Assembly (NCBI GenBank): GCA_048499805.1
Contig: JASNZF010000004.1
Location: 248,001-312,000 of the forward strand
DNA: 64,000 bases
Direction of reading: 5' to 3'
DNA from: JAWXBA01 sp048499805
GTDB lineage: Bacteria > Gemmatimonadota > Gemmatimonadetes > Gemmatimonadales > GWC2-71-9
Below are positions 42,147-51,858 of the stretch, piece after piece. Position numbers and translations under genes: made by a program. The notes below the pieces were generated by a model. That model saw nothing but the letters and a program-made list of their open reading frames with translations. It had not been told where the DNA came from and did not search any database. Position 1 is the stretch's first letter; every line of letters starts with the position of its first letter.

Positions 42147-44573
42147 TCAGTCCGGCACGGCGGAGGGGTCGGTAAGCCGCGCGAAGCGTGCGGCCGCCTC
42201 GCGGGTACGAGGATGGTCCACTCCCAGCGCCCGGGCCAGGCCATCATGCCCGGCGCGGGCCAGGGCGCGCGCCTCAGTGAGCCGCCCCAGTCCGGCGAGG
42301 CAGGTGGAGAGGGCGCTCTCGAGGTTGTGGATGAACCAGTGCCCCGGGGGAAGCCCGGCCCGGCGGATGGCGAGGGCGCGTTGCAGCAGCGGCTCTCCCT
42401 CGGCGTGGCGCCCCTGTTCGCAGAGGAGCAGGCCGAGAAGCGAGAGCGCGGGGGCCTGCTGGAGGTGATCGGGGGGCAGGGCCGCCGCCAGGATCTGCAC
42501 GGCGTCGCGGAGGTCCACCTCTGCACCGGGCAGGTCTCCCCGGCGGCGGCGGATGTCGGCCCGGCCGGTGAGCGTGGCCCCGACGACCTCGTGCCGCTCG
42601 CCGTAGGCGCTCCGGGCCTGTTCCACGGCCAGCCCCTGGAGCGAGTCGGCCATCGGCAGGGAGTCCTCCAGCTTCAGGATGTTGGCGAGGTTGGCGAGCG
42701 GACCGAGAAGCGATGCGGCGGCAGTGCCGCCGATTCCGGCGCCCGCGGCGACCGCCTCGCGGTAGCGCGCCTTGGCCCCACGCGCGTCGCCGTGGTGCTC
42801 CCGAACCAGCCCGAGGGAGTTGAGCGCGGGAATCAGTTCCGCGACGGGCAGCCCAGCCCGGTCCGCCAGGGCCAGCCCCTCCTGCAGCAGCGGCTCGGCC
42901 TCCTCCAGCCGGCCGACGTTGAACAGGTAGTTGCCGTACTGCTGGAGACCGGTGGCGAGCGTGGCTTCCTCGGCCGGACGATGGCGACGCAGCGCCGCGA
43001 GCGCGGCCGAGAACAGGGAGTCGGCCCGGCTGCCCTGGTTTCGCACCGCCTCGAGCTGCGCCAGCGCCAGCCGGCTCCGGGCGGACTCCGGATGGTCCGG
43101 GCCGAGTTCGGCCTCGTTGCGGGCCAGCGCCCCCTCGAGGAGGACAGCGGCGGTGTCGTAGACGCCCAGCGCGGTGTAGGTGAGGCCGAGGGTGCGCTCC
43201 AAGTCGGCCCGGGCGGCCGGGTCGGCCACCGCGCCGGACTCCAGCCGGGCCACCGTGGCGCCGAGGAGGTCCAGCAGCCGGGCCTCCCGGCCGACCCGGG
43301 TGGGATCGGGTGCCGAGAGCATCTGGCGCAGGAACCCGCCGAACACTTCGGCCCGCTCGCGCTGGACCAGGGTGCGCCGGGCCTGCCAGAGGGTGGCGCT
43401 GATACCGGTCACCGCTGCCGCCACCGCGAGCGCGCCAGCGAAGACGGCGGCGCGGTTGCGCCGCACGAACTTGCGGAGCCGCTCGGCGCGGCTTCCCGGG
43501 CGAGCCAGGAGCGGCTCGCCGGTCACCAGCCGGCGCAGGTCCTCGCCGAGGGCCTCGGCGGAGGGGTAGCGCTCCGCCGGCGCCTTGCGCAGGGCCAGCT
43601 GGAGGATGGCGTCGGCATCCCGGCCCAGGCCGGATGGCGGCGGTGACTCATCGAGGATCCGGCGACGAACCTCCGCCGCCGCCAGACCGGGCTCGCGGAA
43701 CGGGTGGCGGCCCGTCAGCACCTCGAACAGCACCACGCCGAGTCCGTGAATGTCACAGGCGGTGGTGAGCGGGTCGCCGAGGAGCTGCTCGGGGCTGGCG
43801 TAGGCCGGAGTGAAGGGCTGGGCGCCGACTTCGGTGTGGTCACCCTCCACCGGAGTGTCGTCGGGGCCCAGGAGCTTGGCCACCCCGAAATCGAGCAGCT
43901 TCACGGTGCCGTCGCCGGTGACCAGGATGTTGCCGGGTTTGAGGTCGCGGTGCATCACGAGGCGCTGATGGGCATACTGGAGGGCGCCGCAGACCTGGCG
44001 CAGCAGCGCCACCCTGGCCGCGAGGGGCAGGGCCCGGGCCGCGACGTACTGATCAATCGGTGTTCCCTCGACATACTCCAAGGCGAAGTAGGGCACCCCG
44101 TCGGCGGTTACCCCGCCATCCACCAGGGCCGCGATGTTGCGGTGCTCCAGGCCGGCCAGGATCCGTCGCTCGCGCTGGAAGCGCCGCATCACGGCGCCGG
44201 AGCGGGCACCCAGGCCCACCAGCTTGATCGCCACCCGCTTGCGGAAGTCGCCGTCGGCCCGCTCGGCCTCGTAGACCACTCCCATCCCCCCCCGGCCCAC
44301 CTCGCGGAGCACCCGGTACGGTCCGATCCGGGCGCCCGGTGCCGCCTCGGCCAGCAGGTCGCCCTCGCCGGCGTCGTGGAGCAGGTCGAAGGCGGTGCCG
44401 GCAAACCGGCCCTGCTCCCGGGCGAAGGCGTTCAGCAGGGCCTCGACCTGCGCCCGGATGGCCGGGGGCTCGGCCGCCAGGCGACTCTCTCGCTCGGCCG
44501 GGGAGAGGGCCAGGAGCTGGTCAAACAGGTCGCTGACCCGCGCCCAGTCGGCGGCGGCAGCGGAGGCGGTCAT
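42147..44573 (-). CDS. Membrane Ser/Thr protein kinase with TPR-like part
   Basis: 808 residues. Kinase domain: REVGRGGMGVVYEA loop (90-), Lys117 (VAIKLV), HRDLKPGNIL (208-), DFG (228-230), AYASPEQ. A single helix (AAVFAGALAVAAAVTGISA) precedes about 370 residues of helical TPR-like repeats (LLEGALARNEAELGPDHPES, LLQEGLALADRAGLPVAEL, LLQRALAIRRAGLPPGHWF). It starts with an ATGA overlap on the ECF sigma gene, a tight operon. Same architecture as the kinase at 11605 but transcribed together with, not away from, its sigma partner. Confidence 0.93.
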   Translation of the reverse strand: MTASAAAADWARVSDLFDQLLALSPAERESRLAAEPPAIRAQVEALLNAFAREQGRFAGTAFDLLHDAGEGDLLAEAAPGARIGPYRVLREVGRGGMGVVYEAERADGDFRKRVAIKLVGLGARSGAVMRRFQRERRILAGLEHRNIAALVDGGVTADGVPYFALEYVEGTPIDQYVAARALPLAARVALLRQVCGALQYAHQRLVMHRDLKPGNILVTGDGTVKLLDFGVAKLLGPDDTPVEGDHTEVGAQPFTPAYASPEQLLGDPLTTACDIHGLGVVLFEVLTGRHPFREPGLAAAEVRRRILDESPPPSGLGRDADAILQLALRKAPAERYPSAEALGEDLRRLVTGEPLLARPGSRAERLRKFVRRNRAAVFAGALAVAAAVTGISATLWQARRTLVQRERAEVFGGFLRQMLSAPDPTRVGREARLLDLLGATVARLESGAVADPAARADLERTLGLTYTALGVYDTAAVLLEGALARNEAELGPDHPESARSRLALAQLEAVRNQGSRADSLFSAALAALRRHRPAEEATLATGLQQYGNYLFNVGRLEEAEPLLQEGLALADRAGLPVAELIPALNSLGLVREHHGDARGAKARYREAVAAGAGIGGTAAASLLGPLANLANILKLEDSLPMADSLQGLAVEQARSAYGERHEVVGATLTGRADIRRRRGDLPGAEVDLRDAVQILAAALPPDHLQQAPALSLLGLLLCEQGRHAEGEPLLQRALAIRRAGLPPGHWFIHNLESALSTCLAGLGRLTEARALARAGHDGLARALGVDHPRTREAAARFARLTDPSAVPD

Positions 44574-45124
44574 CCGGCGCCGAGTTCGCGCTGCAGCCAG
44601 GCGCGGGCCACCAGCCAGTCGCGCTTGACGGTGGCGGGGGAGACGTCGAGTGCCGAGGCGGTCTCCTCGACGCCGAGGCCGGCGAAGAAGCGGAGCTCGA
44701 TCACCCGGGCCTGACGGGGGTCGAGGGCGGCGAGCTTCTCGAGCGCGGCGTCCACGGCCAGCAGGTCGTCGAGCCCGTCGCCGTCGGGCGCGGTGAGCAC
44801 GGGGGCGGGGATCGCCTGGCGCTTGGCGGTGCACCGGGCCCGGGCGTGGTCCACCAGCACCTGGCGCATGGCGCGGGCCGCCACCCGGAAGAAATGGCCG
44901 CGGTCGGCGTAGGGCCGGGCCGTCCCGCCCGCCAGCTTGAGGTAGGCCTCATGGACCAGCGCGGTGGGCTGGAGGGTGTGGTCGGGCCGCTCGTGGCGGA
45001 GCCGCCCCGCGGCCAGCTGGCGGAGCTCGGCATACACGAGCGGGAGGAGTGCCTCGAAGGCACCCGGGTCGTCGCCCACCTGGTGCAAAAGGGCGGTGAG
45101 GTCGGGCGGGGCAGGGTCGGGCAT
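44570..45124 (-). CDS. ECF sigma factor of the kinase-paired (TIGR02999-like) type
   Basis: 184 residues from ATG 45124 (a TTG at 45139 would add five). Region 2: VYAELRQLAAGRLRHE, PTALVHEAYLKLAGG, FFRVAARAMRQVLVDHARARC; region 4: RVIELRFFAGLGVEETASAL and ATVKRDWLVARAWLQREL. First gene of the sigma-kinase operon, ATGA-linked to the kinase. It should direct RNA polymerase to a small regulon that cannot be predicted from this window. Confidence 0.93.
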   Translation of the reverse strand: MPDPAPPDLTALLHQVGDDPGAFEALLPLVYAELRQLAAGRLRHERPDHTLQPTALVHEAYLKLAGGTARPYADRGHFFRVAARAMRQVLVDHARARCTAKRQAIPAPVLTAPDGDGLDDLLAVDAALEKLAALDPRQARVIELRFFAGLGVEETASALDVSPATVKRDWLVARAWLQRELGAG

Positions 45125-45206
45125 GGGAGTCCCGACCAAATTCTATCGCCCATTCCGTCACCGGGGAATGATCGGGTTCTGGTCATGCCCAAGGTACCGG
45201 GGCGGG

Positions 45207-47462
45207 TCACGGCACCAAGGCCGCCGTGAAGGTGGCGGTGAAGGCCTGCACGTTTCCCGGCCGGTAGGTACCCGTGATGGTTCCCGCCAGCTGGCCACCC
45301 GTCTTGGTCGCGTTGATGGTGAACAGGCAGATGTTCTGGTTGGGGCTCGCCTGGATGGTCGTCGCGCTGCCCGATACCGTGCCAGTCTGGGCGTTTCCGG
45401 TCCACGACATGGTGCCCGCGATGTTGGGAGCCGTGTTCAGGGTGTGGGCCAGCGGTACCGGGACGGTACCCCAGGTGACCGAGCCATTCGGCACCGGACG
45501 CGCCAGGTACACCCCGGGAGTGGGCCAGGCCCCGGCGGCCCCTGGGGAGGCGGTGGGGAAGGCGAAGATGATCCAGAGGGCGGGGTTCTGGGCCTGGTCC
45601 CCGATGGTGGTGCAGGCGTTCCCGGTGTTCACCTGCGACCAGCTCGTCAACCTCCAGGCCACGTAGGGCGTGGGAGTGGACAGCTGGGCCTGGCCGGTGC
45701 CGAGCGACCGAATCTCCACTCCCGCGACCACGGTGACGACCTCGACCTGGACGGTCGTGCTGCCCTGGGCGTTCACGTCCGCCGTGAAGGTGACCTGCGG
45801 ACTGGTGGTCAGCACCCCGGTCGGAACGTTGAGCGTACCTCCGGTCCCGGTGATGGTGTACCGATAGCGAAGGGCGGACACTGGTCCGTGGTAGCCCGGC
45901 GTCACCTGGGCCGAGAGCGCGACCTGGCTGCCCGGCGCCACCACCGGGTTGGCGGGGCTCAGGCTCACGGTGTAGCTGGGGCGGACCTCGATGAAGATGC
46001 GTGGCTCGGCCCGGATGGACGTGGTGGTGCGGTCCTCCTCCTGATAGGAGGCGAAGGCGGAGGCGGTGTTGTACACCCGGGCACGGTGCGTCCTGGTCTC
46101 CGTGACCGTGGCGGTGATGTCATCCACCCACGGAGTGGCGCTGGGGAAACTGGTTCGCGCGGTGAAGGTCGAGGTGACGCCGGGGTCTGGCCCGGGCAGG
46201 AGTGTGCCAACCAGCCCTGCGGTGGCCCACGAAGCGGTGTGACCTGACGGCCAGGGCAGCTCGGTCCCCTGCTTGTCGCGCACCAGCACCCGAAGCGGCA
46301 GGACCTGGCCCGCGTCGATGACCGGGGACGATGGGGTGACGTCGAAGGTGAGCTGGAGGTCGGCATCCACCGGGGCCTCGAGCGTGAGGATCTGGGGAGG
46401 ATGCGCGACGGGATCGGCAAGCGACTGCGGGTTGAGGAGCACGTCCACGAATACGGTGTCCACCTGGCCGGTCATCTGCGCCAGGGCGGGATTGGTGGCC
46501 AGGTATCCCGCCTGATCCACCGGCGTCCACTGGTTGGCGGTTACCCCGGTGAGCACCCCGTTCTGTCCGGTGGTCCGCCAGCGGTACTGCAGCGGACTCG
46601 CTCCCGCTGGCCTCGGAACCCCCTGTCCCCGGGGCACGACCACCACGGCGAATCCCTGGGCCCGGTGGGTGGAGTTCACGCTGGCCGTCCCGGGAGTCAG
46701 CGCAATCCCGGGATCGTTGACCCCGATCCCGAAGCCGCTGAATCCGGTGGTTGTCCCTGAGATGGTGTTGGCCTGGACGTCGACGGCAATGTTCGCGAGC
46801 CCGTTCCATTGTTGCCCGTGGAGGCGGAGGATTCCGAGGTCGCCCGTCATGGCCCAGATGGGCAGGGCCGCGGGGTCGTAGGTCATCGTGATCGCCACGG
46901 GTTGGGCGAAGGTCGTACCGTCCGGTCCGAGGTCGTAGACCGGGCCGGCGAGGCGCCACCCTGCCGGCGTCTGCGGAAGCGCCCCGTTGCGCAGCGATGC
47001 CGTCAGCGTGACCGGCGCCGTCAGGGCGCCGGGGGGGACCACGATCCGGATCTTTCCCCCGGCCAGCGTGAGGGTGCCGCCTGCCGGGCCCACTTGGACG
47101 CCGTCCTGAACGGTGAGTTGCGCCACCCCGCTTCGTCCTTCGCTCGTGGCCGTGATCGTGGCCGTGCCCGGGGCCATTGCCGTCACCAGGCCGCTGGAGC
47201 TGACGGCGGCGACCGCGGGGGCGCCACTACTCCAGGACACCGCACGTCCCGACAGGGGTTGACCCCCACCGTCACGGACGACGGCGACGAATTGCTGTGC
47301 CTGTGCCGGGACCAGGGTGGCGGTGGTGGGATCCACGGTGACCGACGCTACTGGTGTCGGCGGCGGTGGCGGCGGGGGGTTCGGCGGCACCGGGGAAGTG
47401 CCCCCGTCCCCGCCACAGGCGGCAAGGAGGCCAAGAGCACTGAGCAGCAGGGGCACTCGCAT
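45207..47462 (-). CDS. Large lipoprotein with Ig-like (BIG2) domain
   Basis: 751 residues. Lipoprotein signal LGLLAACGG, then a poly-proline linker (about 24-36) and a BIG2-like domain (VASVTVDPTTATLVPAQAQQ, VAAVSSSGLVTAMAPGTATIT). Next comes a ZU5/GPS-like stretch (VGPAGGTLTLAGGKIRIVVPPGAL) and several beta domains with no named family. It looks like an outer-surface adhesin or binding protein. No neighbour points to a partner. Confidence 0.85.
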   Translation of the reverse strand: MRVPLLLSALGLLAACGGDGGTSPVPPNPPPPPPPTPVASVTVDPTTATLVPAQAQQFVAVVRDGGGQPLSGRAVSWSSGAPAVAAVSSSGLVTAMAPGTATITATSEGRSGVAQLTVQDGVQVGPAGGTLTLAGGKIRIVVPPGALTAPVTLTASLRNGALPQTPAGWRLAGPVYDLGPDGTTFAQPVAITMTYDPAALPIWAMTGDLGILRLHGQQWNGLANIAVDVQANTISGTTTGFSGFGIGVNDPGIALTPGTASVNSTHRAQGFAVVVVPRGQGVPRPAGASPLQYRWRTTGQNGVLTGVTANQWTPVDQAGYLATNPALAQMTGQVDTVFVDVLLNPQSLADPVAHPPQILTLEAPVDADLQLTFDVTPSSPVIDAGQVLPLRVLVRDKQGTELPWPSGHTASWATAGLVGTLLPGPDPGVTSTFTARTSFPSATPWVDDITATVTETRTHRARVYNTASAFASYQEEDRTTTSIRAEPRIFIEVRPSYTVSLSPANPVVAPGSQVALSAQVTPGYHGPVSALRYRYTITGTGGTLNVPTGVLTTSPQVTFTADVNAQGSTTVQVEVVTVVAGVEIRSLGTGQAQLSTPTPYVAWRLTSWSQVNTGNACTTIGDQAQNPALWIIFAFPTASPGAAGAWPTPGVYLARPVPNGSVTWGTVPVPLAHTLNTAPNIAGTMSWTGNAQTGTVSGSATTIQASPNQNICLFTINATKTGGQLAGTITGTYRPGNVQAFTATFTAALVP

Positions 47463-47693
47463 GGGGTCGCTCCGGATCGGGTCTGGAGCTCAAGCGAGAT
47501 CCGGCGGCAAATCGGCTCAGCGACCAGCCCGGCACCCCATCCGGCGGGACTGCGCTCCACGGGGGAGAACAGGGGAGATGGTGTCCCCGCTCCCGTCACC
47601 TCCTGGAGCGCCGCCCGATCCTCGCGGCGCCACCCCCCGTCCGGCCGATCCCGTTCGCGGACATCGAGTCGGCGAGGCCGCGCGGCGGGGCAT
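47463..47693. other. Intergenic region without a recognisable gene
   Basis: 231 bp between two minus-strand genes. I saw no gene, no strong hairpin and no clear promoter, although the lipoprotein gene must start transcription here. Confidence 0.4.
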
Positions 47694-48818
47694 TCAGGCC
47701 GGCGATGCCCCTCGGGCTCGCCACAGCGCCAGCAAGTCGCGCTCCCGCTCGGGGGTGAAGCCGGTGCGCAGCGCCGCCTGCCGCTCGGCGGGCTGGGAAC
47801 GGAACCACTCCAGCGTGTCGCGGGCCGAGACTTCCATGGGCCGCACGGTGAGGCCGGCCGCGATCTCGGGAGTGAGGTCGAATCGAGCGAACCCCGCGGT
47901 GGCGCCCCGCATCACCTGGAACACCGGGAGCTCCCTGCCATAGGGCGCCGCGCCGTTGGCGCGGAGGAAGTCCGCGTCGACCCAGGTATATGTCGCGGTG
48001 GAAGCCACCCCCCGGTGGATCCGCTCCACGAACTCCCGGAACGGCTGTCCCAGGTGCGGCCCGACGGCATTGAACACGCCGTAGGTCCGGTCTTCCACCA
48101 GCTTCACGCAGAAGGCGACCAGGTCCCGGACATCGATGATCTGGACGTGATCGGATCCGTCGCCCGGCACGAGCACTTCACCGCCCCGCGCGATCCGCAC
48201 CGGCCAGTAGGTGAAGCGATCGGTGTCGTCGCCGGGTCCGATGATCAGTCCCGGCCGGACCACCGTGACGCGGCCGGGCATGAGGGCGTGCGCTTCCTTT
48301 TCGGCGTAGGCCTTGGCGTGCCCGTACGTCAGCGGGCGCCCCTCGGGGATCGGCGCGTTCTCGCGGGTGAGGACGGGGGCGTCGGCGGTCATCGGGACGC
48401 GGCTGGTGTTCAAGTAGACCGACCGGGTCGAGATGAAGAGGTACTGGTCGGTCGCATCCTTCAGCAGGTCGGCGGAAAGCCGGACCCATTCGGGGGCGCT
48501 GCTCAGCGAGGCCGACTCATCGATGACGGCGTCCCACCGGCGCCCCCGCAGCGCGGTGAGGTCGCTGGCGCGGTCCCCCGCGAGTTCCTCGACCTCCTTC
48601 CCGAACATCCCCGGCGCCGTCCGGCCGCGATTGAAGATCGTGACCTGGTGTCCTCGCTCGAGTGCGTGGCGCACCTGGTGCGGACCGACGAATCCGGTCC
48701 CGCCGAGGATGAGGATCCGCTTCGGGGCCGGCGCCGCGAGCAGCGCCGCGGGATTGAACGCCGTGGCCGCACCGAGTGCTGCCATCCCGCTGCCAATGAA
48801 TTCGCGCCGGTTCTGCAT
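47694..48818 (-). CDS. Tat-type exported NAD-dependent epimerase/dehydratase-like protein
   Basis: 374 residues. The start NRREFIGSGMAALGAAT looks like a twin-arginine signal. The Rossmann fold begins at ILILGGTGFVGPHQV and continues with FNRGRT, the YGHAKAYAEKEA catalytic region (usually YxxxK) and VVRPGLIIGPGDDTDRF. Atypical SDR close to mRNA-binding/epimerase-like proteins of the isoflavone-reductase kind. Export of a nucleotide-dependent enzyme is unusual but this pattern recurs in Gemmatimonadota-like genomes, in my recollection. 66 bp downstream of the aminotransferase gene end. Confidence 0.83.
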   Translation of the reverse strand: MQNRREFIGSGMAALGAATAFNPAALLAAPAPKRILILGGTGFVGPHQVRHALERGHQVTIFNRGRTAPGMFGKEVEELAGDRASDLTALRGRRWDAVIDESASLSSAPEWVRLSADLLKDATDQYLFISTRSVYLNTSRVPMTADAPVLTRENAPIPEGRPLTYGHAKAYAEKEAHALMPGRVTVVRPGLIIGPGDDTDRFTYWPVRIARGGEVLVPGDGSDHVQIIDVRDLVAFCVKLVEDRTYGVFNAVGPHLGQPFREFVERIHRGVASTATYTWVDADFLRANGAAPYGRELPVFQVMRGATAGFARFDLTPEIAAGLTVRPMEVSARDTLEWFRSQPAERQAALRTGFTPERERDLLALWRARGASPA

Positions 48819-48883
48819 GAGCCCTTCCGGGTGGGGGGAGGTGAAGGATACTTCGGTGCCATGGGAGATGCCGTTCCGTCCCG

Positions 48884-50218
48884 CTACGCCACCGCCCCCA
48901 GCGCATCCTCCATGGCGTTGAGCGCATAGTCGGCGTCCGCGGCGGTCAGGCAGAGCGGCGGCTTGATCCGGATGACGTTGCCATCGATGCCGCCCTTGCC
49001 CACCAGCACCCGCCGCGCCCGGAGCTCCTCCATCAGCTGGAGCGCCTCCGCCTTGGCCGGTGCCTTGGTGGCCCGGTCCACGACCAGCTCCACGCCGAGC
49101 ATCAGCCCCATCCCGCGCACATCACCGATCAGCGGGTACCGCGCCTTCAGGGTCTCCAGCCCTGCCTTGAGCCGCCCGCCCACCACCCTGGCATTCTCCT
49201 GCAGCCGGTCCTCGTCGATCACCTCCAGCACCGCCAACCCCGCCGCCATGCAGACGGGATTGCCACCGAAGGTGTTGAAGTGGATCCGCTGCGTCAGCGA
49301 CTCGGCGATCTCGCGCCGCGTGGTGACGGCGGCCAGCGGCACCCCGTTGCCGATGCCCTTGGCCATGACCACGATGTCGGGCACCACGTCCGAGCGCTGG
49401 AACCCCCAGTAGTGGTCCCCGGTGCGGGCAAACCCGGTCTGGACCTCGTCCGCGATGCAGAGCCCGCCATGTTCCCGGACCACGGCGTAGGCCTCCTGGA
49501 GGTAATTGGGTGCCCCATGGGTGACGCCGCCCACGCCCTGGATCGGTTCCATGATGAAGCCGGCGATGGTGCCCGGGGTGCCGAAGCGAATCAGCTCCCG
49601 GAGGTCGGCCACGCTCTGGGTGGCAATCGCCTCGGAGGTGCCCTGGAACCGGCTCCGGTAGGGGTCGGGACAGACGGTGTGGTGCACTCCGCTCGCCACG
49701 TTGGCCGGGTACTTCCAGGTGTGGTGCGAGGTGAGCGTGTTGGTAACCGGCGAGGCGCCATGGTAGGCGTTGCGCACCGCGATGATGTCAGCGTGGCCCG
49801 TGTAGAGCCGGGCGATGAGGACGGCGAGGTCATTGGCCTCGCTGCCGCTGTTGACGAAGTACGTGGTGTCGAGCCCCGCCGGCATTCGCCCGGCCAGGGC
49901 CCGGGCAAAACGGGGCAGGTTGGGGTGCAGATACATCGTGGTGGCGTGCTGCAGGGTGTCCACCTGGTCCTTGATTGCGGCCACCACCCTGGGGTGGCCG
50001 TGGCCGCAGGAGACGGTGGCAATCCCGGCCAGCAGGTCGAGGTAGCGGGTGCCCTCGTGGTCGAAGAGGTACTGCATGTGCCCTTCCACCACCAGCAACG
50101 GCTCACGGTAGAACATCGAGAGCGCCGGGTTGCAGAATTCGCGGCGCATGGCCAGGAGGTCGGCGTGCGCGGGGCCGCGGTAGGGGCGAGGCTGGTGATC
50201 GCAGGGGGGGAGCTGCAT
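48884..50218 (-). CDS. Class III (omega) aminotransferase
   Basis: 444 residues. Class III features: DHEGTRYLDLLAGIATVSCGH, YFVNSGSEANDLAVLIAR, YHGASP, ADEVQTGFARTGDHYWGF (PLP Asp), and the PLP lysine in VVMAKGIGNGVPLAAV. Closest to AGXT2-like alanine-glyoxylate / beta-amino-acid aminotransferases. It lies 62 bp behind mmsA on the same strand. Together they would turn beta-alanine or 3-aminoisobutyrate into acetyl- or propionyl-CoA. Confidence 0.9.
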   Translation of the reverse strand: MQLPPCDHQPRPYRGPAHADLLAMRREFCNPALSMFYREPLLVVEGHMQYLFDHEGTRYLDLLAGIATVSCGHGHPRVVAAIKDQVDTLQHATTMYLHPNLPRFARALAGRMPAGLDTTYFVNSGSEANDLAVLIARLYTGHADIIAVRNAYHGASPVTNTLTSHHTWKYPANVASGVHHTVCPDPYRSRFQGTSEAIATQSVADLRELIRFGTPGTIAGFIMEPIQGVGGVTHGAPNYLQEAYAVVREHGGLCIADEVQTGFARTGDHYWGFQRSDVVPDIVVMAKGIGNGVPLAAVTTRREIAESLTQRIHFNTFGGNPVCMAAGLAVLEVIDEDRLQENARVVGGRLKAGLETLKARYPLIGDVRGMGLMLGVELVVDRATKAPAKAEALQLMEELRARRVLVGKGGIDGNVIRIKPPLCLTAADADYALNAMEDALGAVA

Positions 50219-50280
50219 GGGGGCTTATCCGGTAAAATGCGGTAGGGTGGACGGGGAGCGGGGGCGGTGGTGGACGGGGC

Positions 50281-51777
50281 TCAACTCATCCAGGTCGTGC
50301 CGTGGGCCTGGTTCCACTTGATGGTCATCTTCTTGGACTGGGTCCAGAACTCGATCGAGCCGCGGCCGGTGATGTCGCCCACCCCGAAACGGGACTCGTT
50401 CCAGCCGCCAAAGCCGAACGGCTCGCGCGGGACCGGCACGCCGACGTTGACACCGACCATCCCGGCGCTGGCGCGCTCCATGACCTGGCGGGCGGTGCCG
50501 CCGTGCTCGGTATAGACCGACGCGGCGTTGCCGTAGGGGGAGGCCTGTTCCACCCGGAGCGCCTGGTCCAGGTCCCGGGCCCGGATGATCGCCAGCACCG
50601 GGCCGAAGACCTCCTCCTGCGCGATCCGCATGGCCGGGGTGACGTGGTCGAGGATGGTGGGGCCAATGTAGTACCCGCCCTCCCGGCCGGGCACGACGGT
50701 GCCGCGTCCATCGAGGAGCACCGTGGCGCCGGCCGCCTCCGCCTCCGTGATGTATCCCTCGATCCGCGCCTTCGCGTCCGCCGAGATTACCGGGCCGAGG
50801 GTCCGGCCCGGTACCAGCGCCCGGGCATGCTCCAGCAGCCTGGCAATGACGTGATCCGTCTCCGCGACCGCCACCATGACCGAGGCGGCCATGCAGCGCT
50901 GGCCGGCGCAGCCCGACATCGAGGCCACCACGTTGCTGGCGGTCATCTCGAGGTCGGCGTCGGGCATCACGATGAGGTGGTTCTTGGCGCTGCCCAGCGC
51001 CAGCACCCGCTTGAGCGCGGCGGTGCCGCGCCGGTAGACCGCCTTCGCCACCCGGGTGGAACCGACGAAGCTGAGGGCGGCGACCTCCGGGTGGTCGCAC
51101 AGGGCCTCGACCACCGGCTGGCCGCCATGCACCACCTGGAACACGCCAGCGGGCAGCCCCGCCTCCTGGAGCAGGGCGGCAATCCGCAGGCTGCTCAGCG
51201 GCACCAGCTCGGACGGCTTGAGGATCAGGCAGTTGCCCAGCGCCATCGCGTTGGGGATGGTCCAGTGGGGCACCATGCTGGGGAAGTTGAACGGGGTGAT
51301 CGACGCCACCACGCCCAGGGGGAAGCGCTCCATCCGGCACTCAACGCCCCGGCTCACCTCCATCACCTCGCCGGCGGCCAGCTGTGGCAGGGAACAGGCG
51401 AACTCGGTCAGCTCCATCGCCTTCAGGACCTCGGCCCGGGCCTCGGAGTCCACCTTGCCGTTCTCCTCGCTGATCAGCGCCGTGAGCGAGTCGATGTCGC
51501 GCTCCAGCAGGGCGCGATACCGGTAGAACACCTGCACCCGCTCCTTGATCGGCAGCGCCGACCAGCCGGGAAAGGCCGAGCGGGCGGCGGCCACCGCCGC
51601 ATCTACCTCGCGAGCGGTGGAGAGCGGAACCTTGGAGATCACTGCGCCGTCGGCCGGCCGGAAGACATCCAGGCGCGGCAGCGTGTCGGGGACAAGCGCC
51701 CCGTTCAGGAAGTTGCGGGCATCCGGATGGCGAATGACGGTCTCGCTGGAAGGGCCGTGTTGAAGGTGGCGCGGCAC
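50281..51777 (-). CDS. mmsA: CoA-acylating methylmalonate-semialdehyde dehydrogenase
   Basis: 498 residues from GTG 51777, the family's usual length; no ATG lies near, and a longer frame reaches 51831. ALDH fold with PFNFPSMVPHWTIPNAMALGN, FVGSTRVAKAVYRRG, LGSAKNHLIVMPDAD (MMSDH-specific, lacking the ALDH general-base Glu) and the catalytic Cys in SGCAGQRCMAAS. It oxidises malonate or methylmalonate semialdehyde to acetyl- or propionyl-CoA with NAD and CoA. Paired with the omega-aminotransferase downstream: valine, pyrimidine or beta-alanine catabolism. Confidence 0.93.
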   Translation of the reverse strand: MPRHLQHGPSSETVIRHPDARNFLNGALVPDTLPRLDVFRPADGAVISKVPLSTAREVDAAVAAARSAFPGWSALPIKERVQVFYRYRALLERDIDSLTALISEENGKVDSEARAEVLKAMELTEFACSLPQLAAGEVMEVSRGVECRMERFPLGVVASITPFNFPSMVPHWTIPNAMALGNCLILKPSELVPLSSLRIAALLQEAGLPAGVFQVVHGGQPVVEALCDHPEVAALSFVGSTRVAKAVYRRGTAALKRVLALGSAKNHLIVMPDADLEMTASNVVASMSGCAGQRCMAASVMVAVAETDHVIARLLEHARALVPGRTLGPVISADAKARIEGYITEAEAAGATVLLDGRGTVVPGREGGYYIGPTILDHVTPAMRIAQEEVFGPVLAIIRARDLDQALRVEQASPYGNAASVYTEHGGTARQVMERASAGMVGVNVGVPVPREPFGFGGWNESRFGVGDITGRGSIEFWTQSKKMTIKWNQAHGTTWMS

Positions 51778-51858
51778 CGGGGGCCGGGCAAGGGTTGCCC
51801 GGATCGACAACGGGCAGGATCCACTGGTCACGGGGCGGCGGGGCTCTGGGGGCCGCGC

